Of a stretch of DNA of 38,147 nt, positions 24,005 to 33,074 are shown piece by piece. The notes beneath the pieces are model-generated. The model did no database searches, was not told the origin of the DNA, and worked only from the letters and a program-made list of their open reading frames with translations. The DNA comes from Bacillus sp. FJAT-27245 (lineage in GTDB: Bacteria; Bacillota; Bacilli; Bacillales; Cytobacillaceae). The translations under genes and the position numbers were made by a program. Where the stretch lies: NCBI RefSeq assembly GCF_001273955.1, contig NZ_LIGI01000001.1, positions 2,535,996 through 2,574,142 of the forward strand. Reading direction: 5' to 3'. Every line of letters starts with the position of its first letter. Position 1 is the stretch's first letter.

Positions 24005-25132
24005 CTATTCCAGGAGTTTATAATAAAGCCTTTCGTACTGGCCGACGACCTTGTCCGCATTGAAACGTTCTTTTACCATACTCGAAGCCCGGCATGAAAA
24101 ATCCCTATGGAGGGCTTCATCCGAGAGAAGGGAAACTGCCTTAGAAGCAACAGCCTCTATGTCTCCCAAAGGGCAAATGAACCCGTTTTCCCCGTCGGTG
24201 ATTACCTCAGGAATGCCGCCAACCGCAGTCCCGATGCAAGGCACTCCACATGCCATCGCTTCGAGTGCAGCTAGCCCGAAACTTTCCTTTTCGGAAAGGA
24301 GAAGCATCAAGTCGCTGATTGAATATAATTCTTCCACATTGTCCTGTTTTCCAAGAAAAAGGACATTCTCCTTTAGGCCAAGGTCCGCCACAAGCTTCAA
24401 TACTTTCCTTATTTCAGGGCCATCCCCTACAAGCAACAGTTTTGCGGGCATCGCTGAAACGATGCGGGAAAATGCCTGAATGACATCAGGAACCCTTTTT
24501 ACCGGCCGGAAGTTTGAAACATGGATGACAACCTTTTCTTCTTTGCCGATCCCAAGTTTATCCCTTAGTTCTGTTTCCCTGATTCTTAAATAAGTCCTCA
24601 CATCGATGAAATTGTAAACAGTCTCGATTTGCTTATCAGGATGTAAAAGCTCCATTGTTTGCGATACAAGGGAGTTGGACACAGCTGTGACCATATCGGA
24701 TTTTTCAATGCCGAATTTAATCGCGTCTGAAAGGGATGGATCATTTCCAAGTACGGTTATATCTGTTCCGTGTAGTGTTGTCACGATTTTCAGGTCCCTG
24801 CCGCTCATTTCCTTTGCCAATATGGCGCAAACGGCATGAGGTATCGCATAATGGACATGCAATAAATCCAGACATTCCTGATTGGCCACCTCCGCCATTT
24901 TGCTGGCAAGGGCGATGTCATATGGGGGGTACTGGAAAACCGAATATTGATTAACCTCTACCTGATGATAATGAATGTTATGGGACATCCTCGTGAGACG
25001 GAATGGCATGCTCGACGTAATAAAATGGATTTCATGGCCCTTCTCTGCAAGGAGCTTGCCCAGCTCTGTTGCAATTATCCCGGACCCTCCAACAGACGGA
25101 TAACATGTAATCCCAATTTTTAATTTCCTCAT
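24005..25132 (-). CDS. bshA: N-acetyl-alpha-D-glucosaminyl L-malate synthase BshA
   Basis: 375 residues, a GT4 retaining glycosyltransferase. The N-terminus [21 protein letters not shown] holds the glycine-rich donor loop; HGTDITVLG is conserved in BshA; the C-terminal half has the VSNFRPVKR segment, LLVGDGPE and the [18 protein letters not shown]7E signature. It makes GlcNAc-malate, the first step to bacillithiol. It lies 2 bp after bshB1, so the two first bacillithiol steps are adjacent and co-transcribed. Confidence 0.97.
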   Translation of the reverse strand: MRKLKIGITCYPSVGGSGIIATELGKLLAEKGHEIHFITSSMPFRLTRMSHNIHYHQVEVNQYSVFQYPPYDIALASKMAEVANQECLDLLHVHYAIPHAVCAILAKEMSGRDLKIVTTLHGTDITVLGNDPSLSDAIKFGIEKSDMVTAVSNSLVSQTMELLHPDKQIETVYNFIDVRTYLRIRETELRDKLGIGKEEKVVIHVSNFRPVKRVPDVIQAFSRIVSAMPAKLLLVGDGPEIRKVLKLVADLGLKENVLFLGKQDNVEELYSISDLMLLLSEKESFGLAALEAMACGVPCIGTAVGGIPEVITDGENGFICPLGDIEAVASKAVSLLSDEALHRDFSCRASSMVKERFNADKVVGQYERLYYKLLE

Positions 25133-25134
25133 TG

Positions 25135-25848
25135 CTAATATGCTCCAATCAAATCCAGGTCAAGCACCGGGGGCGCACTCGCTTTAAATCCTTCTGCAAA
25201 CAGGACCCCGGCCTGTTTTCCAAAAAGGCTCTCCCTCGCTTCAATCGATTCAATATATCCATTGACGAGTGGAGTATCGAAACTTTCCGCGCTTTTGACA
25301 AACTGGCTTTTATATGAATTTAGTGCCGCCTTTTTCTTTTCCATATAATCCGAAACATCAACCAGGAAATCCGGGGCATGAAAACCATTGATCATGTAAT
25401 AATGTAGGCTCATGGCCTTGTGGGGCGGGCAGTTGGCCCCATCTTCATATTTCCTGATTCCCGCTGAAAAGAACGCCTCCCTAACAAGGCGCGCGCAATT
25501 CCCATGGTCCGGATGCCTGTCTTCCATATATGGCGCAAACACAACTTTTGGCTTGTATGTTCTAATTACTGTAACTATTTTCTTTATGTATTCCTGTTCA
25601 ATGAACAGTCCCCTATCTGGCAGATCAAGCACAAGCCGCTCGGCACCAAGGATGGCCGCCGCTTCCCTTGCTTCCGTCATTCTCGTTTCAACGTCACCGT
25701 TCGAGGACAGTTCCGCCCGGGTCAGGTCGCAAACGACTATTTTTTTTCCCCGTGCCGCAAATTTAGCTATCGTGCCGCCCATCCCGATTTCAACATCGTC
25801 GGCATGGGCGCCAAATGCGAGGATGTCGGCCCCATTAAATGGTAGCAT
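25135..25848 (-). CDS. bshB1: Bacillithiol biosynthesis deacetylase BshB1
   Basis: 237 residues from the ATG at 25848, with GGGGGAG eight bases upstream; the frame continues further upstream but without a ribosome site. The LmbE/PIG-L zinc site reads [10 protein letters not shown] (H15, D17, D18), with the second histidine in DRHPDHGN. It removes the acetyl group from GlcNAc-malate. The start lies inside the end of mgsA (14-bp overlap), and the stop is 2 bp before bshA. Confidence 0.96.
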   Translation of the reverse strand: MLPFNGADILAFGAHADDVEIGMGGTIAKFAARGKKIVVCDLTRAELSSNGDVETRMTEAREAAAILGAERLVLDLPDRGLFIEQEYIKKIVTVIRTYKPKVVFAPYMEDRHPDHGNCARLVREAFFSAGIRKYEDGANCPPHKAMSLHYYMINGFHAPDFLVDVSDYMEKKKAALNSYKSQFVKSAESFDTPLVNGYIESIEARESLFGKQAGVLFAEGFKASAPPVLDLDLIGAY

Positions 25849-26254
25849 CTTGTTTGCTCCCCCTCGCAATTGCCCGCCATTCCAAATGCCCGTCTTCAAT
25901 TCCCTTAATTAAAACTTCAGCCGTACCCATATTTGTAGCGAGCGGAATGGCATACACATCGCAAAGGCGCAGGAGGGCGCTAATATCCGGTTCATGAGGC
26001 TGGGCGGTAAGCGGGTCCCTGAAAAAGAAAATCGAATCCATTTGGTTTTTGGCGACTCTTGCGCCAATCTCCTGGTCGCCGCCTAACGGGCCGGATTGGA
26101 ACCGCGTCACTTCAAGGCCGGTTGCTTCGGCAATCCGCTTGCCGGTTGTTCCTGTCGCGAACAAGGTGTGCTTTGCAAAAATATCCTTGTACGCTACGGT
26201 AAATTGTACAAGGTCGTCTTTCTTTTTATCATGGGCGATTAATGCAATATTCAC
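25835..26254 (-). CDS. mgsA: Methylglyoxal synthase
   Basis: 139 residues from GTG at 26254, with AGGTG six bases upstream; the codon at 26263, also GTG, touches the dapB stop. [14 protein letters not shown] then matches the family start. Catalytic Asp D60 lies in [16 protein letters not shown] binds phosphate and [12 protein letters not shown] carries the catalytic His. It converts dihydroxyacetone phosphate to methylglyoxal, relieving sugar-phosphate stress. Bacillithiol, made by the next two genes, takes part in methylglyoxal detoxification in B. subtilis, which gives the neighbourhood a common theme. Confidence 0.96.
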   Translation of the reverse strand: MNIALIAHDKKKDDLVQFTVAYKDIFAKHTLFATGTTGKRIAEATGLEVTRFQSGPLGGDQEIGARVAKNQMDSIFFFRDPLTAQPHEPDISALLRLCDVYAIPLATNMGTAEVLIKGIEDGHLEWRAIARGSKQDATI

Positions 26255-26263
26255 TGTCTTCAC

Positions 26264-27073
26264 CTATTCCATTATATTTTCGAGTCCATACACGAACGAA
26301 TCGATCTTCATGACTGTTTCCACGGCAGTTTTTACGCCTGACATAAAGGAAGCCCTTGTGTATGAGTCGTGACGGATTTTAAGTGTCTGGCCTTCTGAGC
26401 CAAACAGTACTTCCTGGTGGGCAATCAAACCCGGCAGGCGGACAGAATGGACCCTCATTCCCTCGAAATCGGCGCCCCTTGCTCCTGCAATTGTTTCTTT
26501 CTCATCAGGGTGCCCCTGTTTTTTGGACGCCCTTTCCTCCGAGATTAGTTGGGCTGTTTTAATTGCAGTACCTGAAGGGGCATCAAGTTTCTTGTCATGG
26601 TGCATCTCGATAATTTCAACATTTTCAAAGTATTTTGCGGCCATTTTTGCGAATTTCATCATCAGGATGGCCCCTATCGCAAAATTTGGTGCAATAATGC
26701 AGCCGAGCCCCTTTTCGGCGGAAAGTCCCTTTAGTTCCTCAAGGTCTTCCCGGCTGAAACCGGTCGTCCCGATTACCGGCCTAACGTTATGTACCAGCGC
26801 GGCCCTTGCATGCTGCATTCCCGCTTCTGGCACGGTGAGGTCGACGAGAACATCGGCCTTAACCGATTGAAGGCATTCTTCTATATCCGAATAAACCGGG
26901 ACTTCAGAAAGAGGAAAATATCCGATATCCCCCAGTTTTTTGCCATCGTTCTTTCGGTCCAGCACAGCCACAAGCTCAAACCCTGGCGTCTCGGCAGCGA
27001 GCTTTACAGCTTCCGATCCCATCCTGCCACGCGGGCCGGCAATAACCATTTTTATTTTATCCATCCCCGTCAC
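26264..27073 (-). CDS. dapB: 4-hydroxy-tetrahydrodipicolinate reductase
   Basis: 269 residues from GTG at 27073, with AAGGA a few bases upstream; an ATG at 27064 is the alternative. The dinucleotide loop is [15 protein letters not shown], followed by [19 protein letters not shown] and the catalytic [15 protein letters not shown] (His/His/Lys). It reduces the dihydrodipicolinate precursor on the way to diaminopimelate, lysine and, in the sporulating mother cell, dipicolinate. It is second in its operon, 11 bp after ypjD. Confidence 0.97.
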   Translation of the reverse strand: MTGMDKIKMVIAGPRGRMGSEAVKLAAETPGFELVAVLDRKNDGKKLGDIGYFPLSEVPVYSDIEECLQSVKADVLVDLTVPEAGMQHARAALVHNVRPVIGTTGFSREDLEELKGLSAEKGLGCIIAPNFAIGAILMMKFAKMAAKYFENVEIIEMHHDKKLDAPSGTAIKTAQLISEERASKKQGHPDEKETIAGARGADFEGMRVHSVRLPGLIAHQEVLFGSEGQTLKIRHDSYTRASFMSGVKTAVETVMKIDSFVYGLENIME

Positions 27074-27084
27074 ACCATCCTTGT

Positions 27085-27408
27085 CTATTTTTTTGTCCAG
27101 CGGTCTTTATCCCTTGTCCTGAATTTCTCCATAACCATGTCATGGGCCTCCTGAAGGTCAATATTCAAGGAATTGGCCAGGCAGATTAGGACAAACAGCA
27201 AATCGCCTATTTCTTCTTCAACTGTTTTTTCTTTTTCCGTCTTTTTTTTGGGTTTTTCACCATAATAATGATTAATTTCACGAGCCAGCTCGCCAAGCTC
27301 TTCGGTAAGCCGTGCCATCATTGCCAGCGGGCTGAAATAGCCTTCCTTAAACTGGCCAATATGCTCGTCCACTTCTTTTTGCAGTTGCATGATGGTCTTT
27401 TCAGCCAT
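27085..27408 (-). CDS. ypjD: YpjD, MazG-like nucleotide pyrophosphohydrolase
   Basis: 107 residues from the ATG at 27408, with GGAGTG six bases upstream; in-frame codons further upstream are rejected. The all-alpha NTP pyrophosphatase metal site is visible: [10 protein letters not shown] (EExxE) and [16 protein letters not shown] (ExxxD). Such enzymes hydrolyse (d)NTPs to monophosphate and pyrophosphate, often house-cleaning. It is the first gene of the operon running to birA, with a predicted sigma-A promoter about 65 bp upstream. Confidence 0.92.
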   Translation of the reverse strand: MAEKTIMQLQKEVDEHIGQFKEGYFSPLAMMARLTEELGELAREINHYYGEKPKKKTEKEKTVEEEIGDLLFVLICLANSLNIDLQEAHDMVMEKFRTRDKDRWTKK

Positions 27409-27472
27409 ATAGTCCACTCCAATATGTAAGTAAATTTCATGTTTAAAAAACTTGCTGAAGGCTATAGCTTTC

Positions 27473-27501
27473 ATGTTAGCTAAATTATTTTCCGTTTACA
27501 A
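27473..27501 (-). promoter_or_regulatory. Probable sigma-A promoter of the ypjD operon
   Basis: Minus strand TTGTAA (27496-27501), 17 bases, TAACAT (27473-27478). Moderate match in both hexamers. Confidence 0.5.
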
Positions 27502-27532
27502 TATTATTGCACAAGAAGGATTTCACCCGCAA

Positions 27533-27561
27533 TTGCCCTAAACCTTTTTATTCGCTATAAT
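27533..27561 (+). promoter_or_regulatory. Sigma-A promoter of ypjC
   Basis: TTGCCC (27533-27538), 17 bases, TATAAT (27556-27561), divergent from the ypjD promoter. Confidence 0.7.
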
Positions 27562-27607
27562 TAAATCCGCTTTGGACGGGCAAAATATGGGAAGGGAGGA
27601 AGCCAAC

Positions 27608-28480
27608 ATGATATTTGGCCTTAAACTGAAAAATATTTTATTCATTCTGCTTGGCACGGCAATTATGTCGTTTGGAATCGTTAATTTCAATATCCAGAAC
27701 AAGCTCGCTGAAGGCGGGGTAACCGGGATTACCCTTTTACTTTATTTCTTGTTTAAAATCAATCCCGCCTATACGAACCTCCTCATAAACATCCCCCTCT
27801 TTTTTATGGGTTGGAAGCTGCTTGGGCGTAAATCCTTTGTTTATACGGTTATTGGGACTGTCGGGGTTTCGGTGTTTTTGTGGATATTCCAAAAGTTCCC
27901 CATTGAGATGTCCCTAAAAAACGACCTCCTGCTCGCGGCCTTATTCGCCGGCGTTTGCATTGGAGTCGGCCTCGGTATCATTTTCAGATTTGGCGGCACT
28001 TCGGGAGGGGTAGATATTATTGCGCGGGTAGCCCAAAAATATTGGGGCATCAGCATGGGGCGGACAATGTTCCTGTTCGATGCAATTGTCATACTTGCGT
28101 CGCTCCTAACCTACTTGAATTACCGGGAAGCGATGTATACCCTGGTCGCGGTTTTCGTAGGTGCGAGGGTTATCGATGTAATGGCCGAAGGAGCCTATTC
28201 AGCAAGGGGAGCAATGATTATTTCCGAGAAAAACACGGACATTGCGGAAAAAATCCTGAGCGACCTTGACCGCGGCGTTACCGTGCTGAGAGGCTATGGG
28301 TATTTTACAAAAAACGAACGGGAAATCCTCTATTGCGTTGTCCCCAAGAACGAAATTATCAGGCTAAAGAATGTTGTGACCTCGGTCGACCCGCACGCCT
28401 TTGTTTCTGTTACGGCTGTCCACGATGTCCTTGGCGAGGGCTTTACACTCGACGCGAACAAAGACCCGTTTGAAATTTAA
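27608..28480 (+). CDS. ypjC: YpjC, YitT-family membrane protein (DUF161 plus DUF2179)
   Basis: 290 residues from the ATG at 27608, with GGGAGGAAG about eight bases upstream. Five or six TM segments occupy about 1-195, with the family motif GxVNFNIxNKLAEGGVTG near the start and FRFGGTSGGVDIIAR in the middle. The cytoplasmic DUF2179 domain follows (GAMIISEKNTDIAEKIL, GVTVLRGYGYFTKNEREILYCVV, DPHAFVSVTAVHDVLGEGF). The family is of unknown transport function. It is one of very few plus-strand genes here and is a single-gene unit between its own promoter and terminator. Confidence 0.9.
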   Translation: MIFGLKLKNILFILLGTAIMSFGIVNFNIQNKLAEGGVTGITLLLYFLFKINPAYTNLLINIPLFFMGWKLLGRKSFVYTVIGTVGVSVFLWIFQKFPIEMSLKNDLLLAALFAGVCIGVGLGIIFRFGGTSGGVDIIARVAQKYWGISMGRTMFLFDAIVILASLLTYLNYREAMYTLVAVFVGARVIDVMAEGAYSARGAMIISEKNTDIAEKILSDLDRGVTVLRGYGYFTKNEREILYCVVPKNEIIRLKNVVTSVDPHAFVSVTAVHDVLGEGFTLDANKDPFEI

Positions 28481-28514
28481 GAACAAAATGCGCAAGCAAT
28501 AAAATAGGAATAGA

Positions 28515-28545
28515 AAAAGAGCGGAGCCATTTGGCCCGCTCTTTT
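28515..28545. terminator. Bidirectional terminator between ypjC and the yugP-like gene
   Basis: AAAAGAGCGG (28515-28524) and CCGCTCTTTT (28536-28545) with inner GCC/GGC pairs and loop ATTT. Confidence 0.9.
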
Positions 28546-28575
28546 AAAAGATATGGAATATCGCTTCAGCTTTTC

Positions 28576-29250
28576 TTATTCACTTCTATTCATTCCGGTA
28601 TAGATGAGGATCAGCCTGACGAGTTCCAGGACGGCAACCGCGGCCGCCGCGACATACGTAAGAGCCGCTGCGTCAAGTACTTTCTTTGTATTCCGTTCCT
28701 CTTCGTTCCGGATAATTCCAAGTGCGATTACCTGGTCCATCGCCCTTGAGGAAGCGTTGAATTCAACAGGAAGGGTAATGACCTGGAACAAAACCGCTCC
28801 CGCCATGAAAGCAATTCCGATAAGCAGCATCCCTTGCAGGTGGGCCAGAATTCCGATTAGAATCAAAATCCAAGCGAAATTGCTGCCAAGGTTGGCGACA
28901 GGGACAAGCGCGTGCCTGAAACGCAGGAACGCATAGTCCTGCTGGTCCTGGATGGCGTGGCCTACCTCATGGGCAGCGACTGCGGTAGCCGCGAGTGAAT
29001 GGCCATGGTAAATATCCGGGGACAGACGGATCGCCTTCGCCCTGGGATCATAATGGTCGCTAAGAAACCCCCTGCCTTCTTCAATCCTCACATCGTAAAT
29101 TCCATTCGCCTGAAGGATTTCCCTGGCTACTTCAGCACCCGTTTTCCTTGATGAAGACGCGACTTTCGAGTATTTATTGAACGCTCCCTTTACCCTCATC
29201 TGAGCCCAAAGAGGAATTAGGATAATCAATGCGAAATAAAGGATAAACAT
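28576..29250 (-). CDS. YugP-type membrane zinc metallopeptidase
   Basis: 224 residues. An N-terminal TM (about 2-16) precedes a soluble part with the zinc motif HEVGH (94-98) in TAVAAHEVGHAIQDQQ, then two or three TM segments (about 115-160 and 190-218) with LPVEFNASSRA between them. This is the Zn_peptidase_2 (YugP-like) architecture. Substrates are unknown. GGGAGG lies seven bases before the ATG. In B. subtilis yugP is, as I recall, located elsewhere, so its place between ypjC and ypjB is a local difference. Confidence 0.9.
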   Translation of the reverse strand: MFILYFALIILIPLWAQMRVKGAFNKYSKVASSSRKTGAEVAREILQANGIYDVRIEEGRGFLSDHYDPRAKAIRLSPDIYHGHSLAATAVAAHEVGHAIQDQQDYAFLRFRHALVPVANLGSNFAWILILIGILAHLQGMLLIGIAFMAGAVLFQVITLPVEFNASSRAMDQVIALGIIRNEEERNTKKVLDAAALTYVAAAAVAVLELVRLILIYTGMNRSE

Positions 29251-29308
29251 TTATGTGCCTCCCAAAATATCATGTTGTATAAAATTTTATTTGTGCATGG
29301 AGACATTG

Positions 29309-30103
29309 TCAATCTTTTAGCTTAATCGAGCGTTTTTTTGCAATTTCACTATCTGCTCTATATTTTCTCCAGCCAACATACGACAAAGTCAGGATAATGA
29401 TGCCGCCTGTCGAGATGATGACCCACCAAAGCGATGGGTCCGCTTCATCCTCCTCAATCCCGTCAAATATGTTCTTCAGGCTCGCCTCCAATGCATCAAA
29501 CTCCGCCACTTCCGACTCGCTAGCGGGTTTGGAAGGGCTAAATGCCGAAAGAAAATCAATCTTTGCGTCCAGCTTTTGCATAGAATTTGCTTTGATATCA
29601 ATCTTCATGCTTGGATAAATAAGTTCATACAAGAATAAAAAAGAATTCAAGCTTGCATGGAAGGCTCCAGGGTTGCCATCCAACGCGGCTTGTTTCGCCC
29701 CCGAAAAAGACCCCATGACTTGATCTTCCAGTTCGGCCCAGAGCGGGTCACTGGAAGTAGCAAGGGCATCCATGACCAGCCTGAAACGCGTTACTTTATT
29801 CATCTTTTCCATGTATTCCAACGTAGGGCTTGCTACCGCTTCCAACGCTTCGTCACGGGATAGTGAGACAATCCTTGCCTCGTCAGCTGAGAAAGGGATA
29901 CGGCCAGGACCCATACTGTGAAGCTGTTCGGAAAAATAATCCAAAAGTTTCTTCGCATCCTCATAGCGCTGGTTTTTAACCATTTGAAAGGCTTCATCAG
30001 AAAGTATGTCAAGCTGCTCTATTGCTGCCGGCCGGCCGTCAGCCAAAACCTGCACCGGAAATAATCCTGCTAACAGGATAAAAAGGAAGTATTTAAGCTT
30101 CAT
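29309..30103 (-). CDS. ypjB: Sporulation protein YpjB
   Basis: 264 residues with an N-terminal signal peptide (LKYFLFILLAGLFPVQVLA, predicted cut after ADG), a helical extracytoplasmic region rich in DEA/LE patterns, and a C-terminal TM (about 227-246, WWVIISTGGIIILTLSYVGW) followed by a basic cytoplasmic end. This fits the Spore_YpjB family. Role is unknown; the B. subtilis gene is expressed in sporulation. AGGGGTGG lies six bases before the ATG, and a sigma-E-like CATACATT lies 28 bp upstream. Confidence 0.9.
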   Translation of the reverse strand: MKLKYFLFILLAGLFPVQVLADGRPAAIEQLDILSDEAFQMVKNQRYEDAKKLLDYFSEQLHSMGPGRIPFSADEARIVSLSRDEALEAVASPTLEYMEKMNKVTRFRLVMDALATSSDPLWAELEDQVMGSFSGAKQAALDGNPGAFHASLNSFLFLYELIYPSMKIDIKANSMQKLDAKIDFLSAFSPSKPASESEVAEFDALEASLKNIFDGIEEDEADPSLWWVIISTGGIIILTLSYVGWRKYRADSEIAKKRSIKLKD

Positions 30104-30130
30104 TCATAGCCACCCCTCTCATACTAATAA

Positions 30131-30138
30131 AATGTATG
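30131..30138 (-). promoter_or_regulatory. Sigma-E-like -10 element of ypjB
   Basis: Minus strand CATACATT fits the sigma-E -10 consensus CATACANT exactly; no good -35 (ATA-type) sequence is seen at 13-15 bases. The start of transcription would be near 30124. Confidence 0.45.
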
Positions 30139-30141
30139 AAA

Positions 30142-30166
30142 AGAAGGACAAGTCTAGAACCTGTCC
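30142..30166 (-). terminator. Possible terminator after ypjA
   Basis: Minus strand GGACAGG-TTCTAGA-CTTGTCC (one G:T pair), then TTCTTTT. It overlaps the ypjB promoter region. Confidence 0.45.
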
Positions 30167-30216
30167 AGGGGGGCAGCAATGAAAATTCGCCTGGGAATCC
30201 AAACGAATTAGCTTGC

Positions 30217-30810
30217 CTAAAGATTATATTGTGAGCGCCCAGGCCTTACGCAAAAATACCATGCAATGAAAATCGATGCAATTGACAGCCAAAAGGTAAA
30301 ATAGCCAATTTCTTTCGTATATAAATAGAGGACTTCATATCTCGGCATCATGAAAAACACATAATCGATGACATCGTTATGCAAGGTCCAAACAGCTGTT
30401 AAGGCCAAATGCCACCACTTTATCCTGTAGAAAGGAGCATAAAGAAGCCCTTGGACTGCCATCGCAAAATGGGAACCGACGAGCATCCAGCCGAGCCCGC
30501 CCAATTCCCCGGTTACAGCCAAAACGAGCAAATTCATAACAACCGCCCATATCCCGTACTTAAATAAAGTCACAATCGCCAGTGCTTCAATCAATGGCCA
30601 GTTTTTCCTCATTAAAAAAGCAATAAGGACGAAGACGAAAAAAAGGCTTGCCGTTGGACTATCAGGGACAAAAGGCAGGAAGATGGGCGGGGTTCGTTCA
30701 AGCTGCCAGCCATACCAGACATAGCCATACACAGTGCCCAGAATATTGACAACGAGTAGAACCCATAAGAACGGCCTGTAAGCAAGAAAGGGATAAAACT
30801 GCCTAATCAC
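30217..30810 (-). CDS. ypjA: YpjA, DUF1405 integral membrane protein
   Basis: 197 residues from a GTG start, with AAAGGCGGG upstream. About six TM segments: VLLVVNILGTVYGYVWY, ASLFFVFVLIAFLM, ALAIVTLFKYGIWAVVMNLL, WMLVGSHFAMAVQGLLY, and a C-terminal helix ending IAWYFC. The motifs NILGTVYGYVWYGWQL and LHNDVIDYVFFMMPRY are typical of DUF1405. Function is unknown; its conserved place beside the qcr operon suggests a link to membrane energetics, but this is inference only. Confidence 0.88.
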   Translation of the reverse strand: MIRQFYPFLAYRPFLWVLLVVNILGTVYGYVWYGWQLERTPPIFLPFVPDSPTASLFFVFVLIAFLMRKNWPLIEALAIVTLFKYGIWAVVMNLLVLAVTGELGGLGWMLVGSHFAMAVQGLLYAPFYRIKWWHLALTAVWTLHNDVIDYVFFMMPRYEVLYLYTKEIGYFTFWLSIASIFIAWYFCVRPGRSQYNL

Positions 30811-30861
30811 AAAATCCCGCCTTTACAGTTTATGTATAAAAAATCGTATCATAAATGATTG

Positions 30862-30897
30862 AAAGAAAAAAGCTGGCGAATTCCTTCACCAGCTTTT
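30862..30897 (-). terminator. Terminator of the qcrABC operon
   Basis: Minus strand 13-bp stem (30885-30897 with 30868-30880) around a four-base loop, then TTTTTTC. One of the strongest hairpins in the window. Confidence 0.93.
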
Positions 30898-30902
30898 CCA
30901 CT

Positions 30903-31670
30903 CTACTCGCTTTTCAGGGTAGAAATGTATTCAGACAGCTTTTTAAGCTCTTCATCAGTACCTTTGAAGATTCCCTTAGGCATGTCTCCAAAACCCTCTA
31001 CGGCAACTTCCGCAACGTGGTCTGCCGGGAATTCCTCGTCAATCAGTTTAGGGCCCATTGCTGTTCCCTGCAGCTCACCGCCATGGCAGTTAATACAGCT
31101 TTGGGCTTCATAGATTTTATACCCCTCAGCATCCTTGTCAATTCCCTCGATAATTTGACCCTGCCTCTTGGCTGCTTCCCAGTCATGGGTGGCCACAGAT
31201 TGGTACGTCAGGAAAAAAACACTGGCTATTCCCAAAAGCATGAATGCAGTGGCAGCCGGGCGTTTTGATGGCCTGCGTTCCGGCCCGCGGTCAAGAAATG
31301 GCGCGAGCAAAAGGGCGCCGAAAGCGAGGCCAGGAATGACCATTGCGCCAACGACTGTATATGGGCCAGCTGCATAGGAGTATTTAAGAAGCTGGTATAA
31401 AAACAGGAAATACCAGTCAGGCAGCGGGAGATAGCCCGCGTCTGTTGGATCGGCAATCCTTTCAAGCGGCGGTTCGTGCGCCACTGTCAAGCATAAAAAA
31501 CCAACCAGGAAAACGGCGCCGACGAGCCATTCCTTCAAGAGGAAGTTCGGCCAGAAAGCTTCAGTTTTCCCGGGGTATTCAGAGTAATCTTTAGGAATCA
31601 TAGGCTTTCGCTCAGATGGCGCCAAGACACGTGAATCGCCAACGAACTTCATACCTTTACCGCGATGCAT
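30903..31670 (-). CDS. qcrC: Menaquinol:cytochrome c reductase, cytochrome b/c subunit
   Basis: 255 residues. The N-terminal part resembles subunit IV of the b6f complex (three TM segments near 47-65, 92-130 and 145-165, with PLPDWYFLFLYQLLKY). A cytochrome c domain is fused to the C-terminus: CINCH (192-196) binds heme c, and the later GDMPKG may give the Met ligand. Third subunit of the complex that passes electrons from menaquinol to cytochrome c. AGGAGGGG upstream; 62 bp after qcrB and ahead of a strong terminator. Confidence 0.97.
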   Translation of the reverse strand: MHRGKGMKFVGDSRVLAPSERKPMIPKDYSEYPGKTEAFWPNFLLKEWLVGAVFLVGFLCLTVAHEPPLERIADPTDAGYLPLPDWYFLFLYQLLKYSYAAGPYTVVGAMVIPGLAFGALLLAPFLDRGPERRPSKRPAATAFMLLGIASVFFLTYQSVATHDWEAAKRQGQIIEGIDKDAEGYKIYEAQSCINCHGGELQGTAMGPKLIDEEFPADHVAEVAVEGFGDMPKGIFKGTDEELKKLSEYISTLKSE

Positions 31671-31732
31671 CGAACAATCCCCTCCTCTTTCGTAGCATGG
31701 AACAGGACAGACTTCCCGTTCCTATTAAATTT

Positions 31733-32407
31733 TTATAGCGGTCCCGAGATGCCCTGTTTGCGGATCATGATGAAGTGGGCTCCCATCAGTCCAAGCAATG
31801 CTCCAGGCAGGAAGAATACATGGATTGCGAAGAACCGCGAGATTGTTTGTGCACCTACGATTTCATGATGGCCCGCCATCAGAGTTTTAAGCTGTGGGCC
31901 GATAAGCGGGGTAGCTTCAACAATTTGAAGCGTTACCTTTGTCGCGAAAAGTGCTTTCATATCCCAAGGAAGCAGGTAGCCTGTAAGGCCAAGACCCAGC
32001 ATGACAAAGAAAATTAGCACGCCGACAATCCAGTTCAATTCACGTGGCTTTTTGTATGCGCCCTGGAAAAACACGCGCAACGTATGTAGGAACATCATGA
32101 CAATGACAAGGCTCGCACCCCAGTGGTGCATGCCGCGGACGATCTGCCCGAAAGCAACCTCGTTTTGCAAATAATAGACGGACTGCCAGGCATTCTTAAT
32201 ATCCGGCACATAATACATGGTCAGGAACATTCCTGACAGAATTTGAATAACTGTAACAAAGAACGTCAATCCCCCAAAACAGTAAACAAATGCTGAAAAA
32301 TGATGGGCCGGGTTAACGTGCTCAGGCACTTCATGGTCTGCGATATCGCGCCATAGGGGCGTAATATCCAAACGTTCATCTACCCAATCGTAAATTTTGT
32401 TTAACAT
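31733..32407 (-). CDS. qcrB: Menaquinol:cytochrome c reductase, cytochrome b subunit
   Basis: 224 residues, four-TM cytochrome b6 type. C43 in FVYCFGG is the residue that holds heme c(x) covalently in b6f-type and Bacillus complexes. Heme-binding histidines lie in RGMHHWGASL and MFLHTLRVF, and further ones in MAGHHEIVG and FFAIHVFFLPG. It is 16 bp after qcrA and forms the quinone sites with QcrC. Confidence 0.97.
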   Translation of the reverse strand: MLNKIYDWVDERLDITPLWRDIADHEVPEHVNPAHHFSAFVYCFGGLTFFVTVIQILSGMFLTMYYVPDIKNAWQSVYYLQNEVAFGQIVRGMHHWGASLVIVMMFLHTLRVFFQGAYKKPRELNWIVGVLIFFVMLGLGLTGYLLPWDMKALFATKVTLQIVEATPLIGPQLKTLMAGHHEIVGAQTISRFFAIHVFFLPGALLGLMGAHFIMIRKQGISGPL

Positions 32408-32423
32408 CGATTACGCCTCCTTT

Positions 32424-32927
32424 CTACGCTTTTCTCGGCTTGGCTTTTCCTAAGTAAAGAAAGCCGTCTACTTCCTTATATGGATATACATCAAGCGGCG
32501 CCATTGGCGGAGTGTTCGGAACGTTCACACCGCTCTTGTAATAGCGTCCATTATGGCATGGACAAAAGAATTCATTTGGATACTTTTCACTATTATTCCA
32601 TCCGACAGTACATCCAAGGTGCTTACATACAGGTGAAAGGGCGACAATTTTGCCGTCCTCATCCTTATACACCCATGCAGTGTTCGTTACATCAGATTCG
32701 TACCAGGCATCTTTTTGTTTGAAAGTGAAATCTACCCTTACTGGTTCGCTAGTAATGTCCGCCACTTTTTGCGAAGTCGGAATGAAATCGCCTTCTTCGT
32801 CAGCCCTTAGGACAGGATCAATGGCAAATCGGACCATCGGCATCAGCATTCCGGCGGCCATAAAACCACCCACGCCCGTCAATGTATAACTTAGGAACTG
32901 CCTTCTTGAAACTCGATGTTTACTCAT
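32424..32927 (-). CDS. qcrA: Menaquinol:cytochrome c reductase, Rieske iron-sulfur subunit
   Basis: 167 residues from the ATG at 32927; GGGGGGAG lies about five bases upstream, and the GTG at 32948 is rejected. SRRQFLSYTLTG is a twin-arginine motif followed by an uncleaved TM anchor (about 15-38), as expected for a Tat-exported Rieske protein. The 2Fe-2S ligands are in CKHLGC and CPCHNG. First gene of qcrABC, downstream of a good sigma-A promoter. Confidence 0.97.
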   Translation of the reverse strand: MSKHRVSRRQFLSYTLTGVGGFMAAGMLMPMVRFAIDPVLRADEEGDFIPTSQKVADITSEPVRVDFTFKQKDAWYESDVTNTAWVYKDEDGKIVALSPVCKHLGCTVGWNNSEKYPNEFFCPCHNGRYYKSGVNVPNTPPMAPLDVYPYKEVDGFLYLGKAKPRKA

Positions 32928-32995
32928 GGTTCTCCCCCCTCTGTTCACAAGTTAAGTCCATAGGACATTTAACATATATTAACTAGGACATTATC

Positions 32996-33024
32996 ATGAT
33001 ATATCAATCTTATTGCAAGGTCAA
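32996..33024 (-). promoter_or_regulatory. Sigma-A promoter of qcrABC
   Basis: Minus strand TTGACC (33019-33024), 17 bases, TATCAT (32996-33001). Flanked by inverted GTTCACAA (32943-32950) and TTGTGAAC (33037-33044). Confidence 0.78.
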
Positions 33025-33074
33025 TATAATACTATTTTGTGAACTTTTAATCTCTGCAATCTATAAAAACGGTT

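Noticed and set aside
27415-27474. Longer N-terminus of YpjD
   Set aside because: The ATG at 27408 has a proper ribosome site and the extra residues overlap the predicted promoter leader and do not look like the family.
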